Under the pieces are notes generated by a model that searched no databases, had not been told where the DNA came from, and worked only from the letters and a program-made list of their open reading frames with translations. The position numbers and the translations under genes were made by a program. From the NCBI RefSeq assembly GCF_002262875.1, contig NZ_NKYE01000001.1, positions 62,001 to 126,000 of the forward strand: a stretch of 64,000 nucleotides of DNA, given 5' to 3'. This document shows, one piece after another, positions 36,152 to 43,942 of the stretch; the stretch's first letter is position 1; the number at the start of each line of letters is the position of its first letter. Origin of the DNA: Amycolatopsis antarctica. GTDB lineage: Bacteria; Actinomycetota; Actinomycetes; Mycobacteriales; Pseudonocardiaceae.

Positions 36152-37684
36152 ATGCCCCCCGCACGAAAGACCACAGGGCGTGTCGCCTTCGTGGGTTCGG
36201 GCCCCGGCGACGCCGGACTGCTGACCGTCCGCGCCAAGGAACTGCTGGCGCGCGCCGAACTCGTGGTGACCGATCCCGACGTCCCGGCAGGCGTGCTCGC
36301 CTGCGCCAACCCCGAGGCCGAGGTCCGGCCCGCCGTCGGCGAGCCCGGCGACGTCGCCAAGGACCTCACCGCCGAGGCGAAGGCCGGCAGGCTCGTCCTC
36401 CGCCTCGTCGCGGGCGACCCGCTGACCCAGTCGGCCGTCGTCTCCGAGGTGCAGGCGCTGTCCCGGTCGAGCGCCGTCTACGACGTCGTTCCCGGCGTCT
36501 CGCCCGGCGCGGCCGTTCCCGCCTACGCGGGCGTGGCGCTCGGCGGCACGCACACCGAGGTCGACGTCCGCGGCGACGTCGACTGGGCAGGCCTGGCCGC
36601 GACCCCCGGCACGCTCGTCCTGCACGCCACCTCCAGCCACCTCGCCGAGGCCGCCTCCGCGCTGGTCGAGCACGGCATCGCCGCGCAGACCCCGGTGGCG
36701 GTGACCTCGAACGGCACGATCAACACCCAGCGCACCGTCGACTCGACGCTGGCCACGCTGTCCGCCGACGCGGGCGAGCTGGTCGGCCCGCTCGTGGTGA
36801 CCGTCGGCGGCACCGTCGGCAACCGGTCAAAGCTGTCCTGGTGGGAGTCGCGCGCGCTGTACGGCTGGAAGGTCCTGGTGCCGCGCACCAAGGAGCAGGC
36901 GGGCGACATGGCGGAGCGGCTGCACAGCCACGGCGCCACCTCGCACGAGGTGCCGACGATCTCGGTCGAGCCGCCGCGCAGCCCCGCGCAGATGGAGCGT
37001 TCGGTCAAGGGTCTGGTCGACGGCCGGTACCAGTGGCTTGTCTTCACCTCCACCAACGCCGTGCGCGCAGTGTGGGAGAAGTTCGAGGAGTTCGGCCTGG
37101 ACGCCCGCGCGTTCTCCGGCGTGAAGATCGCCTGCGTCGGTGAGTCGACGGCGGAGAAGGTGCGCTCCTTCGGCATCATCCCGGAGCTGGTCCCGACCGG
37201 CGAGCAGTCCAGCGAGGGTCTGCTGGAGGAGTTCCCGCCGTACGACGACGTGCTCGACCCCGTCGACCGGGTGCTGCTGCCGCGGGCGGACATCGCCACC
37301 GAGACCCTGTCGGCCGGGCTGCGCGACCGTGGCTGGGAGATCGACGACGTGACGGCGTACCGCACGGTGCGCGCCGCGCCGCCGCCCGCCGACACCCGCG
37401 AGATGATCAAGACCGGTGGGTTCGACGCGGTGTGCTTCACCTCCTCGTCCACGGTCCGCAACCTCGTGGGTATCGCCGGTAAGCCGCACACCCGGACGCT
37501 GGTCGCCTGCATCGGCCCGAAGACGGCAGAGACGGCGACGGAGTTCGGCCTGCGGGTCGACGTCCAGCCGGAGAAGCCGACCGTGGTGTCGCTGGTCGAC
37601 GCGCTGGCCGCGCACGCCGCGCAGCTTCGCGCGGAGGGTGCCCTGCCGCCGCCGCGCAAGGCGAAGCGCGCCCGCCGCTCGTAA
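36152..37684 (+). CDS. hemD: Uroporphyrinogen-III synthase with N-terminal SUMT-like domain
   Basis: A 510-residue fusion. The N-terminal part (about 10-240) is a uroporphyrinogen methyltransferase-like domain starting VAFVGSGPGDAGLLTVRA. The usual substrate-site GGDPFVFGRG motif reads AGDPLTQSAV here, so methyltransferase activity may be lost. The C-terminal part (about 250-495) is uroporphyrinogen-III synthase, with LVFTSTNAVRAVWE, CVGESTAEKVRS and FTSSSTVRNLVG. A basic tail ends the protein. The ATG at 36152 follows AAGGAG by ten bases; a two-codon frame ATG-CAC-TGA overlaps this start. Confidence 0.93.
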   Translation: MPPARKTTGRVAFVGSGPGDAGLLTVRAKELLARAELVVTDPDVPAGVLACANPEAEVRPAVGEPGDVAKDLTAEAKAGRLVLRLVAGDPLTQSAVVSEVQALSRSSAVYDVVPGVSPGAAVPAYAGVALGGTHTEVDVRGDVDWAGLAATPGTLVLHATSSHLAEAASALVEHGIAAQTPVAVTSNGTINTQRTVDSTLATLSADAGELVGPLVVTVGGTVGNRSKLSWWESRALYGWKVLVPRTKEQAGDMAERLHSHGATSHEVPTISVEPPRSPAQMERSVKGLVDGRYQWLVFTSTNAVRAVWEKFEEFGLDARAFSGVKIACVGESTAEKVRSFGIIPELVPTGEQSSEGLLEEFPPYDDVLDPVDRVLLPRADIATETLSAGLRDRGWEIDDVTAYRTVRAAPPPADTREMIKTGGFDAVCFTSSSTVRNLVGIAGKPHTRTLVACIGPKTAETATEFGLRVDVQPEKPTVVSLVDALAAHAAQLRAEGALPPPRKAKRARRS

Positions 37685-37710
37685 CCGAGCAGCTCGCTGT
37701 TGCCCCGTCC

Positions 37711-37744
37711 TGTGCCCCGCCGGGCCCCTACCCGGCGGGGCACA
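37711..37744. terminator. Terminator after hemD
   Basis: TGTGCCCCGCCGGG and CCCGGCGGGGCACA form a perfect 14-bp stem around a six-base loop, 27 bp after the hemD stop. It probably ends the rex-hemACD transcript and, being symmetric, could also stop the convergent gene downstream. Confidence 0.9.
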
Positions 37745-37759
37745 GTGCCGTCCACCCCC

Positions 37760-37891
37760 GTGTCGCGCGCCCCGGCACCCCGTGTCGCGCGGTATGGCAC
37801 GCCGTGTCGCGCGTTCCGGCATGCCGTGTCGCGCGTTTGGACACCTCGTGTCGGGCGTCTCGGCACCTTGTGTCGGGCGGTTTCTCGTTAC
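37760..37891. repeat. 22-bp tandem repeat array R2
   Basis: Six units begin at 37760, 37782, 37804, 37826, 37848 and 37870, again exactly 22 bp apart. The first four begin GTGTCGCGCG and the last two GTGTCGGGCG, followed by four to five variable bases and GGCACCCC-type ends. The unit starting 37826 creates a perfect small hairpin GACAC-CTC-GTGTC with its neighbour. The array fills the convergent gap between the hemD terminator and the stop of a minus-strand gene at 37888. Confidence 0.9.
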
Positions 37892-38220
37892 GGCTCCTCG
37901 TCGATCCAGACCATGCCGAGGTCGAAACGCCGGCCGAGCACCGAAAGCATCGTCTCCGCCGAGCTGAACCGTCCGTGCACCCGTTCGTCGATCGAACGGA
38001 CGACGAGATGCGTGTCGAAGCCCAGCCCCCAGGCGAAAACCGTTCCGTCCCAACCGTTTTCGTCGCTGCCCGTTTCGTAGAGCGCGAACCGGCGCGGTGG
38101 GTTCTCCCGCGCCCACGTGCGCAGCAGCGCGCGAATCTCGGCCCGGGTGTGGATCGGCGGTGGGCCCGGTCGCATCAGGGTGAGGCGATCGGCGATGGTG
38201 CGGTCTTCGGTCGCGGTCAT
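37888..38220 (-). CDS. Hypothetical protein next to XRE regulator
   Basis: A 110-residue soluble acidic protein with no recognised domain. It has a basic helix (HTRAEIRALLRTWARENPP) and an aromatic core (RFALYETGSDENGWDG, VFAWGLGFDTHLV). It is transcribed divergently from the XRE/DUF5753 regulator across a 118-bp gap and could share its promoter region. Coding is supported by continuous codon bias and a plausible ATG. Function unknown. Confidence 0.6.
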   Translation of the reverse strand: MTATEDRTIADRLTLMRPGPPPIHTRAEIRALLRTWARENPPRRFALYETGSDENGWDGTVFAWGLGFDTHLVVRSIDERVHGRFSSAETMLSVLGRRFDLGMVWIDEEP

Positions 38221-38338
38221 ACCGGCACGTTGTCAGGTTTCGCTGTTGTCCCAGCAGAGGAAACGGTACGTCCGATCGTGTGATGGCGTTTCGGGCCGGA
38301 ACCCGTTGGGATGGCGGCAACGACCGGAGGGGAACGAC

Positions 38339-39178
38339 GTGACCGCACGACACGCCACCGCGCGGATGCGCAGCCTGGCCACCGAACTGACCGAGCTGCG
38401 GGTGAAGGCCGGGCTGACCACGCGGGAGGCGGCGAAGCTGATCGGCACCTCGCCGTCCTCGCTGAACCGGCTGGAGAACGGCGGCAAGGTGATCGCCGCC
38501 GAGGACGTCTCCGCGCTGCTGGTCGCCTATGGCGTCACCGGTGTGAAACGCGGCGAACTCCTTGGCCTGGCAAGGGAATCCGACGTGCAGGGCTGGTGGG
38601 AGACCGGCGGTTCGCTGCCTCGGCAGGCGACCGCGCTGATCACCTTCGAGGCGCAGGCCACCCGGATCGTGAACGCTTCGATGCTGCTGGTGCCGGGCCT
38701 GTTGCAGACGGCGGAGTACACCCGCGCGGTGATGACGGCGACCGGGGTAACCGGTGCCGAGATGGAGTCGATGGTCTCGGCCCGGCTCGGACGACAGGCG
38801 GTGCTGAGCAAACCGCGTCCGCCCGCCTATCTGGCGATCATCGACGAGGCGGTGCTGCGCAGGCCGATGGGCGGCGCGGAGGTGATGGCTGCCCAGCTCC
38901 GGCACATCGTCGAGGCCGCTCGCCGCCCGCACATCGACGTCCGGGTGCTGCCGCTGAGCCGGGGCGGGCACACCGGCCTCGACGGCACCTACGTGCTGCT
39001 GGAGTTCGCCGCCGAGCGGCCCATCGTGCACCTGGAACACAAGCGGTCCGGACTGTTCATGGACGAGCTGGAGGACGTGTCCCCGTTTCAGACCGCGACC
39101 GATACCCTGGTGGCCACCGCGCTAGGACCAGCGGATTCGACCGATTTCCTGGCCTCGGTGGCCGACGATTTCACGTGA
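38339..39178 (+). CDS. XRE-family regulator with DUF5753 (WhiJ-like)
   Basis: A 279-residue protein. An N-terminal XRE helix-turn-helix (about 12-70, LRVKAGLTTREAAKLIGTSPSS and LNRLENGG) is followed by a DUF5753 domain (about 95-270, LLVPGLLQTAEYTRAVM, RPPAYLAIIDEAVLRRPMGG). This architecture defines the WhiJ-like regulators of Streptomyces, which pair with small DUF397 proteins to control development. The GTG at 38339 follows GGAGGGG. The DUF397 partner begins 12 bp after its stop. Confidence 0.9.
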   Translation: MTARHATARMRSLATELTELRVKAGLTTREAAKLIGTSPSSLNRLENGGKVIAAEDVSALLVAYGVTGVKRGELLGLARESDVQGWWETGGSLPRQATALITFEAQATRIVNASMLLVPGLLQTAEYTRAVMTATGVTGAEMESMVSARLGRQAVLSKPRPPAYLAIIDEAVLRRPMGGAEVMAAQLRHIVEAARRPHIDVRVLPLSRGGHTGLDGTYVLLEFAAERPIVHLEHKRSGLFMDELEDVSPFQTATDTLVATALGPADSTDFLASVADDFT

Positions 39179-39190
39179 GAGTGGGACAGA

Positions 39191-39445
39191 GTGAACGTTT
39201 TTTCCGGAGCGGCCTGGCGCAAGTCGAGCTACAGCGGTTCGCAGAGTGACTGCGTGGAGGTGGCGTTCGCCCCGGCCCCGGCGGCCTGGCGTAAGTCCAG
39301 CCACAGTGGCACGCAGAGCGAGTGCGTGGAGGTGGCGGCCGACCGTGGGCTGGTCGGCGTCCGCGACACCAAGGACCGCGACGGCGGCACCCTCACCGTC
39401 CCCGCGGCGTCCTGGCAGGCATTCCTGGCAACCCTGCCTCGCTGA
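39191..39445 (+). CDS. DUF397 protein with internal duplication
   Basis: An 84-residue protein of the DUF397 family, the small partner of WhiJ-like regulators. The family motif AAWRKSSYSGSQSDCVEVAF is present twice, with the Trp residues at positions 9 and 33, a 24-residue (72-bp) internal tandem duplication. The normal C-terminal part (VGVRDTKDRDGGTLTVPAASW) follows the second copy. GTG start. The first 22-bp repeat unit begins 11 bp after the stop. Confidence 0.9.
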   Translation: MNVFSGAAWRKSSYSGSQSDCVEVAFAPAPAAWRKSSHSGTQSECVEVAADRGLVGVRDTKDRDGGTLTVPAASWQAFLATLPR

Positions 39446-39455
39446 CCCCAACGCG

Positions 39456-39727
39456 CGACACGGCCTGCCGTACCGCGCGACACGATGCGATGGACCGCAA
39501 TATGTCGACGTATTGCGGTGGCCGCGACCGCAATACGTCGACATATTGCGGTAAGCCAACGCACGAACGTCCCAGACACGACGTGCCGGAACGCCCGACA
39601 CGACGTGCCCAGGCGCGCGACACGGGGTGTTCAGGCGCCCGACACGGGGTGCTGGGGCGCGCGACACGGGGTGCTGGGGCGCCCGACACGACGTGCCGTA
39701 CCGCGCGACACGGGGTGGCTGCCGGGG
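39456..39727. repeat. 22-bp tandem repeat array R3, interrupted by palindromes
   Basis: Here the units lie on the opposite strand (CGACAC on the plus strand). Two units begin at 39456 and 39478. After a 96-bp step that is not a multiple of 22, seven more begin at 39574, 39596, 39618, 39640, 39662, 39684 and 39706. All seven of the latter contain CACNNNGTG, although the first starts AGACAC. The interruption holds the two GTCGAC palindromes. The array ends 36 bp before the hemB start. Confidence 0.9.
39496..39550. repeat. Palindromic repeat locus B (inverted pair)
   Basis: Copy one (39496-39517) is identical to the copies at 1952 and 1994. Copy two (39529-39550) is its exact reverse complement, so the pair is inverted, 33 bp start to start, with an 11-bp spacer. 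The locus sits between DUF397 and hemB, within the 22-bp repeat array. Confidence 0.9.
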
Positions 39728-39763
39728 GTGGTGGGGTGGAGCGGCGGGAGTACCGTCGGGCGG

Positions 39764-40735
39764 GTGTTCCCTGAGCAGCGTCCCCGCCGGTTGCGCACCA
39801 CCCCCGCGATGCGCCGCCTGGTCGGCGAGACCACCCTTCGCCCCCGTCAGTTGATCCTGCCGATGTTCGTCGCCGAGGGTGCCGAGGCGCCGCGGCCGAT
39901 CAGCAGCATGCCCGGCGTCGTCCAGCACACCCGCGACTCGCTGCGCAAGGCCGCCGTCGACGCGGTGCGGGCAGGCGTCGGCGGACTGATGCTCTTCGGC
40001 GTGCCGGAGAAGCACGACGCGATCGGCTCGGGCGCCACCGACGAGAACGGCATCCTCAACCTCGCGCTGCGCGACCTGCGCGCCGAACTGGGCGACGACA
40101 CCGTCCTGATGGCCGACACCTGCCTCGACGAGTTCACCGACCACGGCCACTGCGGCGTACTCGACGCCGAGGGCCGGGTGGACAACGACGCGACGCTGCT
40201 GCGGTACGCCGAGATGGGCGTCGCGCAGGCCCGCGCCGGGGCACACCTGCTCGGCCCGAGTGGCATGATGGACGGCCAGGTCGGCGTCATCCGCGCCGCG
40301 CTGGACGACGCGGGCCTGGCCGACACCGGCATCCTGGCGTACTCGGCGAAGTACGCGAGCGCGTTCTACGGACCGTTCCGCGAGGCCGTCGGTTCCCAGC
40401 TCACCGGTGACCGCAAGACGTACCAGCAGGACCCCGGCAACGCGCGGGAAGCGCTGCGGGAGATCGAACTCGACGTGGCCGAGGGCGCGGACGCGATCAT
40501 GGTCAAACCCGCACTGTCCTATTTGGACGTCGTGCGCGCGGCGGCCGAGGTCTCGCCGGTGCCGGTGGCGGCGTACAACATCTCCGGCGAGTACTCGATG
40601 GTCGAGGCGGCCGCGGCGAACGGCTGGATCGAGCGGGAGCGCACCATCATGGAAGTACTCACCTCGATCCGCCGCGCGGGCGCCGACATGGTGCTGACGT
40701 ACTGGGCCGCCGAGGCCGCCGCCTGGCTCGACTGA
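39764..40735 (+). CDS. hemB: Delta-aminolevulinic acid dehydratase HemB
   Basis: A 323-residue porphobilinogen synthase that condenses two 5-aminolevulinates. Schiff-base lysines are in [13 protein letters not shown] and [11 protein letters not shown]. The metal loop reads [14 protein letters not shown], with Cys-Asp-Cys in place of the three cysteines of classical zinc enzymes, so metal choice is uncertain. The GTG start ([11 protein letters not shown]) has GGGAG 13 bases upstream. Unlike hemA, C and D it is not in the rex operon; its leader region contains the composite repeat locus. Confidence 0.95.
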   Translation: MFPEQRPRRLRTTPAMRRLVGETTLRPRQLILPMFVAEGAEAPRPISSMPGVVQHTRDSLRKAAVDAVRAGVGGLMLFGVPEKHDAIGSGATDENGILNLALRDLRAELGDDTVLMADTCLDEFTDHGHCGVLDAEGRVDNDATLLRYAEMGVAQARAGAHLLGPSGMMDGQVGVIRAALDDAGLADTGILAYSAKYASAFYGPFREAVGSQLTGDRKTYQQDPGNAREALREIELDVAEGADAIMVKPALSYLDVVRAAAEVSPVPVAAYNISGEYSMVEAAAANGWIERERTIMEVLTSIRRAGADMVLTYWAAEAAAWLD

Positions 40736-40782
40736 GCCGCCACGGGCCGGGACACGCTCGGCGGGAAGTAGAGTTCGACATC

Positions 40783-41379
40783 GTGGCCAACACCGACAAG
40801 CCGGACAACGACAAGCCGGGCAGCAACAAGCCGGGCAGCAACAAGCCGGGTAGCGACAAGCCGGGCAACGGCGGACCGGACGACCGCCGCTTCCTCGGCG
40901 GCATGCCCGCGCCGCCACCGCTGAGCGCTTCCGCCGACCGGCCGAGCGGCCCCCCGCCGAAGCTGGTCAACATCTCGTTCGGCCTGTGGATCGCCGCCGG
41001 GATCGTGCTGGTCGTCGGCTTCGTCGTGACGCTGGCCGGTAAACAGCAGGTCATCGACGAGCTGATCCGGGTCAACCAGGACGACCGCATCACCAACGAG
41101 CAGATCGCCTCCGGCACGTCCGCGCTGCTGTGGACGCTGCTGTTCGGCGCCGTGGTGTTCGCGGTGCTGTTCGCCCTGTTCGCCTACAAGGCCCGGGACG
41201 GTGCCCGCAAGGCGCGCACGATCCTGACGGTCCTGTTCGCGATCACCTTCGTCTTCCAGCTCCTGCTGTTCTCCACGCTGGTGACCCTGTTCGCCATGCT
41301 GCTGGCGGCCGTCGCACTCGTGCTGCTGTACCTGCCGAGCGTCTCCTCGCACTTCCCCAAGGCGCCGCGTCCGCTGTGA
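40783..41379 (+). CDS. Membrane protein with Lys-Pro-Gly repeat tail
   Basis: A 198-residue protein. The N-terminus carries imperfect five-residue repeats (KPGSN, KPGSN, KPGSD) and a Pro-rich linker, followed by about four membrane helices (about 68-90, 108-130, 142-160 and 163-182). Such tails are usually disordered and cytoplasmic. GTG start, 47 bp after hemB. It overlaps the next gene by 4 bp. Function unknown. Confidence 0.72.
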   Translation: MANTDKPDNDKPGSNKPGSNKPGSDKPGNGGPDDRRFLGGMPAPPPLSASADRPSGPPPKLVNISFGLWIAAGIVLVVGFVVTLAGKQQVIDELIRVNQDDRITNEQIASGTSALLWTLLFGAVVFAVLFALFAYKARDGARKARTILTVLFAITFVFQLLLFSTLVTLFAMLLAAVALVLLYLPSVSSHFPKAPRPL

Positions 41380-41825
41380 CCACACCGGGCGAGGAGGTGA
41401 CGCTCTACCGCGAGCCGGGGGCCGGTGGTGCCCCGCTGTTCTGGGGCCCGGGCTTCGCGCTGACGGGCGCACTGCTCGAACTGGTGGCCGGCGGGCCGGT
41501 GCACACCATCGCCTGGGTGCTTGTCGGCCTCACCCTGCTGGTCGTGCTGTCGCTGTGGGTGTACTCGCGACGGCGTTTCCTCTCCGTCCGGCTCACCCCC
41601 ACACACCTGTGGCAGGGGCGGGAATCCCTTGCGGTGTCCCGGATCGCCGAGGTCGACGACGTCGGCAGCCCGATCGGCGTCCCGGTACTGGGCGGCGGGT
41701 GGAGCGCGCCGCGCAAGTACGAGGAGCTGCCGCTGCGCCTCGACGACGGCAGCGTCGTGCTCGCCTGGGCCCGCGACGGTGTGGCGCTGCGCGAGGCCCT
41801 GCGCGGTGTAGTCGCGGGCACCTGA
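41376..41825 (+). CDS. Small membrane protein, DUF3093-like
   Basis: A 149-residue protein with two N-terminal membrane helices (about 18-36 and 40-60) and a C-terminal cytoplasmic beta-rich domain (SVRLTPTHLWQGRESLAVSR, LPLRLDDGSVVLAWARD). Size and topology resemble the PH-like DUF3093 family of actinobacteria, but the assignment is tentative. The GTG overlaps the upstream membrane gene, so the two are translationally coupled. Confidence 0.65.
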   Translation: MTTPGEEVTLYREPGAGGAPLFWGPGFALTGALLELVAGGPVHTIAWVLVGLTLLVVLSLWVYSRRRFLSVRLTPTHLWQGRESLAVSRIAEVDDVGSPIGVPVLGGGWSAPRKYEELPLRLDDGSVVLAWARDGVALREALRGVVAGT

Positions 41826-41862
41826 CGCGCCGCGTCCTCCGATCCCGGATAGCCTTCGCCCC

Positions 41863-42207
41863 ATGAGCAGCCAGGTCGCCGCCGACGGACCCGTCTGGCC
41901 AGCCGAACCGGACACCGCCCCCTCCGCGCGGCTGCACCAGCCGTGGCGCGCGGTCCTCGCGCTGGTGGAGCTGGTTCTCGCCGGAGTCGCCGTGTGGGGC
42001 GCTTTCGCGTTGTGGGGCGGTGGGATCTTCGAGGTCGTGGTCCGGCTCAGCGACGGGGCGACGCTGGTCTCCCGGCATCTGGCGGGTGACCACGCTGCGG
42101 GCGCGATCGGTCTCGGCCTGCTGGCCGCGCTGCTGCTGCTCGACGCGATCCGGCAGGTGGTGCTGGCCCTGCGTACCCGCCGGAGGGGCAAGCGCCGTAA
42201 GCGATGA
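41863..42207 (+). CDS. Small two-helix membrane protein
   Basis: A 114-residue protein with two predicted membrane helices (about 30-50 and 82-100) and a very basic C-terminus (RTRRRGKRRKR), so both ends probably face the cytoplasm. It follows the upstream pair by 37 bp and may belong to the same transcript. No family was recognised. Confidence 0.65.
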   Translation: MSSQVAADGPVWPAEPDTAPSARLHQPWRAVLALVELVLAGVAVWGAFALWGGGIFEVVVRLSDGATLVSRHLAGDHAAGAIGLGLLAALLLLDAIRQVVLALRTRRRGKRRKR

Positions 42208-42254
42208 CGCCACCTGATGAGCACCGCCTGACCGAGCACCGCCTGGAGCGCCTC

Positions 42255-42821
42255 CTACTCGGTAGACCCGGACGCCAGCGAGCTGATGAAGCGCTCTGCC
42301 GCGGCGTCGATCTCGGTATCAGGGTTCAGCAACCTCTGCAGCAACAGGCCCCGCAGGCATGAGACCGCGATCAGGCTCCGCTGCCTCGCGTCCGCCGGCG
42401 TGAATCCGTCGCCACGAGCTGCCTTTTCGAGGAGGCGCGCCAGCTCGTCGACATCGGCGACGAACTCTCCGAACGCGTCGGGTTCGTAGACCGCGAGTCC
42501 GACCAGGTGGTGAAAGGCACGGATTCGATCTTCGTGCGCAGGGTCCGAGTAGAAGCTCCAGATCGTCCTGCACAGGGGGACGAACCCGATCTCGGGGCCG
42601 GTCGCGGCGATGACGAGGTTGTCGCGGCGGCGTGCTTCCGAAAGGACAGCAGCCATGAGACCTGCTCGTGATCCGAAGTGATAGGTCAGCAGCGTGTGAT
42701 GCACGTCGAGCCGCTCGGCGACCTGGCGCATCGAGATGTTCGCACCGGGGCCGTTCTCGCCGAACTCAGCGAACAGCGCTTGCAGCAAGCGCTTCCGACC
42801 TTCCCCGATCGGCGATCTCAT
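42255..42821 (-). CDS. TetR-family transcriptional regulator
   Basis: A 188-residue regulator with an N-terminal TetR helix-turn-helix (LLQALFAEFGENGPGANISMRQVAERLDVHHTLLTYHFGSRAGL, written here only as the recognised domain of residues about 10-55) and a variable ligand-binding domain. The ATG at 42821 follows GGGAGG by five bases, better than the upstream ATG. It is divergent from an esterase gene, the classic layout for local repression, and 15-bp direct repeats lie between them. Confidence 0.85.
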   Translation of the reverse strand: MRSPIGEGRKRLLQALFAEFGENGPGANISMRQVAERLDVHHTLLTYHFGSRAGLMAAVLSEARRRDNLVIAATGPEIGFVPLCRTIWSFYSDPAHEDRIRAFHHLVGLAVYEPDAFGEFVADVDELARLLEKAARGDGFTPADARQRSLIAVSCLRGLLLQRLLNPDTEIDAAAERFISSLASGSTE

Positions 42822-42837
42822 GGCACCTCCCGTTGAG

Positions 42838-42886
42838 GAACTCACCACTGTTGAGTACGTTATCGCACGTCGAACTCACCACTGTT
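42838..42886. promoter_or_regulatory. Candidate TetR operator repeats
   Basis: GAACTCACCACTGTT occurs twice, at 42838-42852 and 42872-42886, 34 bp start to start, between the divergent tetR and esterase genes. The first copy extends into ACTCA-N7-TGAGT dyad symmetry. The repeats overlap the likely tetR promoter and leader, consistent with autoregulation. Confidence 0.55.
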
Positions 42887-42992
42887 TAGGGCAGCGTGTC
42901 GCGGCCCTTGGCAGAGGTGCCATGCGGGCCGGCGATCCGGAGACAGCCGCCCACGCGGTGACGGTCGGCTGCACTATGAGAGGAGACGCCGG

Positions 42993-43859
42993 ATGAGCGA
43001 GATGCTGCACGGCTGCTTGCCGGACACGGAATACTTCGAGACCACCGCACAGTCGGGGCACCGTTACGGCGTCTGGGTGACCGCGCCACCTGGTTACGCG
43101 AATTCCGCTGATCCGCTGCCGCTGATCTACGTGATGGACGGAAATTGGAGCGTCGGCCTCACCGCGCCCCTCATCGTCACCCAGGCCGACCCGTTTCTCA
43201 CGATCGCCCCGTACATCCAAGTCAGCGTCGGCTACGCCGGTGAGGAGGCCGCGGACTGGGCGCAGCTTCGCAACCGCGACCTGGTGCCGCCGGGCGAGCC
43301 GGTCAGCGACGAGATGGTGGCCACGGTCACTTCGGCTCGCGACACGGGTGCGATGACTCAGGAGGAGGCGGACTCCTACCTCGCGAAACTGGCGGACACT
43401 CACGCGGACGTCTTCCTCGACTTCCTGACCGCCGAACTCCACCCGCGGTTGCGGTCGCGGTTTCGTGTCAGTGAGTCCGGGCATGGCCTGTTCGGCTACT
43501 CCTACGGAGGTCTTTTCGCCCTCTATGCATGGTTGCGGGCAGCCCCGTTCGCGACTTTCGGTGCGGGCACCCCCGGTGTAGCGAGCACGGACAGCCAGAT
43601 CTTCGAGCTGATCAACGCTCTCCCGGACAATGAGCAGAACCGAGCCGATCAACGACTGCACATCACGCTGAACGAAGCCGAACTCCTCGGTGACATCCCG
43701 ATCTATCGAGGATTGGCACGCAACGTGCTCTCAGTCGTGGAAAAGCTCCACGGCAAGGGGCGATCGCAGGATCTTTCGAGCTCGTTGTTGCACGACACGC
43801 ACGTCACCGGTCTGCAGGCATCGTTCCTGAGCTACCTGAAGACGTGCCATGTGCGCTAG
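42993..43859 (+). CDS. Alpha/beta-hydrolase esterase (COG2819-like)
   Basis: A 288-residue predicted esterase of the Fes/IroE-type alpha/beta-hydrolase group. PLPLIYVMDGNWSVGL matches the oxyanion-hole strand, GLFGYSYGGLFALYAWL is the nucleophile elbow (Ser in GYSYGG), and a late His in DTHVTGLQASF could complete the triad. No signal peptide, so probably cytoplasmic. It is controlled most likely by the divergent TetR regulator. AT-richer codon use than its neighbours hints at recent acquisition of this pair. Confidence 0.8.
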   Translation: MSEMLHGCLPDTEYFETTAQSGHRYGVWVTAPPGYANSADPLPLIYVMDGNWSVGLTAPLIVTQADPFLTIAPYIQVSVGYAGEEAADWAQLRNRDLVPPGEPVSDEMVATVTSARDTGAMTQEEADSYLAKLADTHADVFLDFLTAELHPRLRSRFRVSESGHGLFGYSYGGLFALYAWLRAAPFATFGAGTPGVASTDSQIFELINALPDNEQNRADQRLHITLNEAELLGDIPIYRGLARNVLSVVEKLHGKGRSQDLSSSLLHDTHVTGLQASFLSYLKTCHVR

Positions 43860-43942
43860 GCCCGGGCGCGTCATCTCGAAGGCACCTCCTCGAGAGCGGT
43901 GGTCGGGCTCCGGAGCGACACCGCCGCACGTACGGAGGCACG

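Noticed and set aside
36827..39040. Very long open frame on the minus strand, and similar ones opposite most genes
   Set aside because: In about 70% GC DNA, antisense frames stay open by chance. The proteins are His/Arg/Gly-rich with no motifs and overlap clear genes such as hemD and the XRE regulator.
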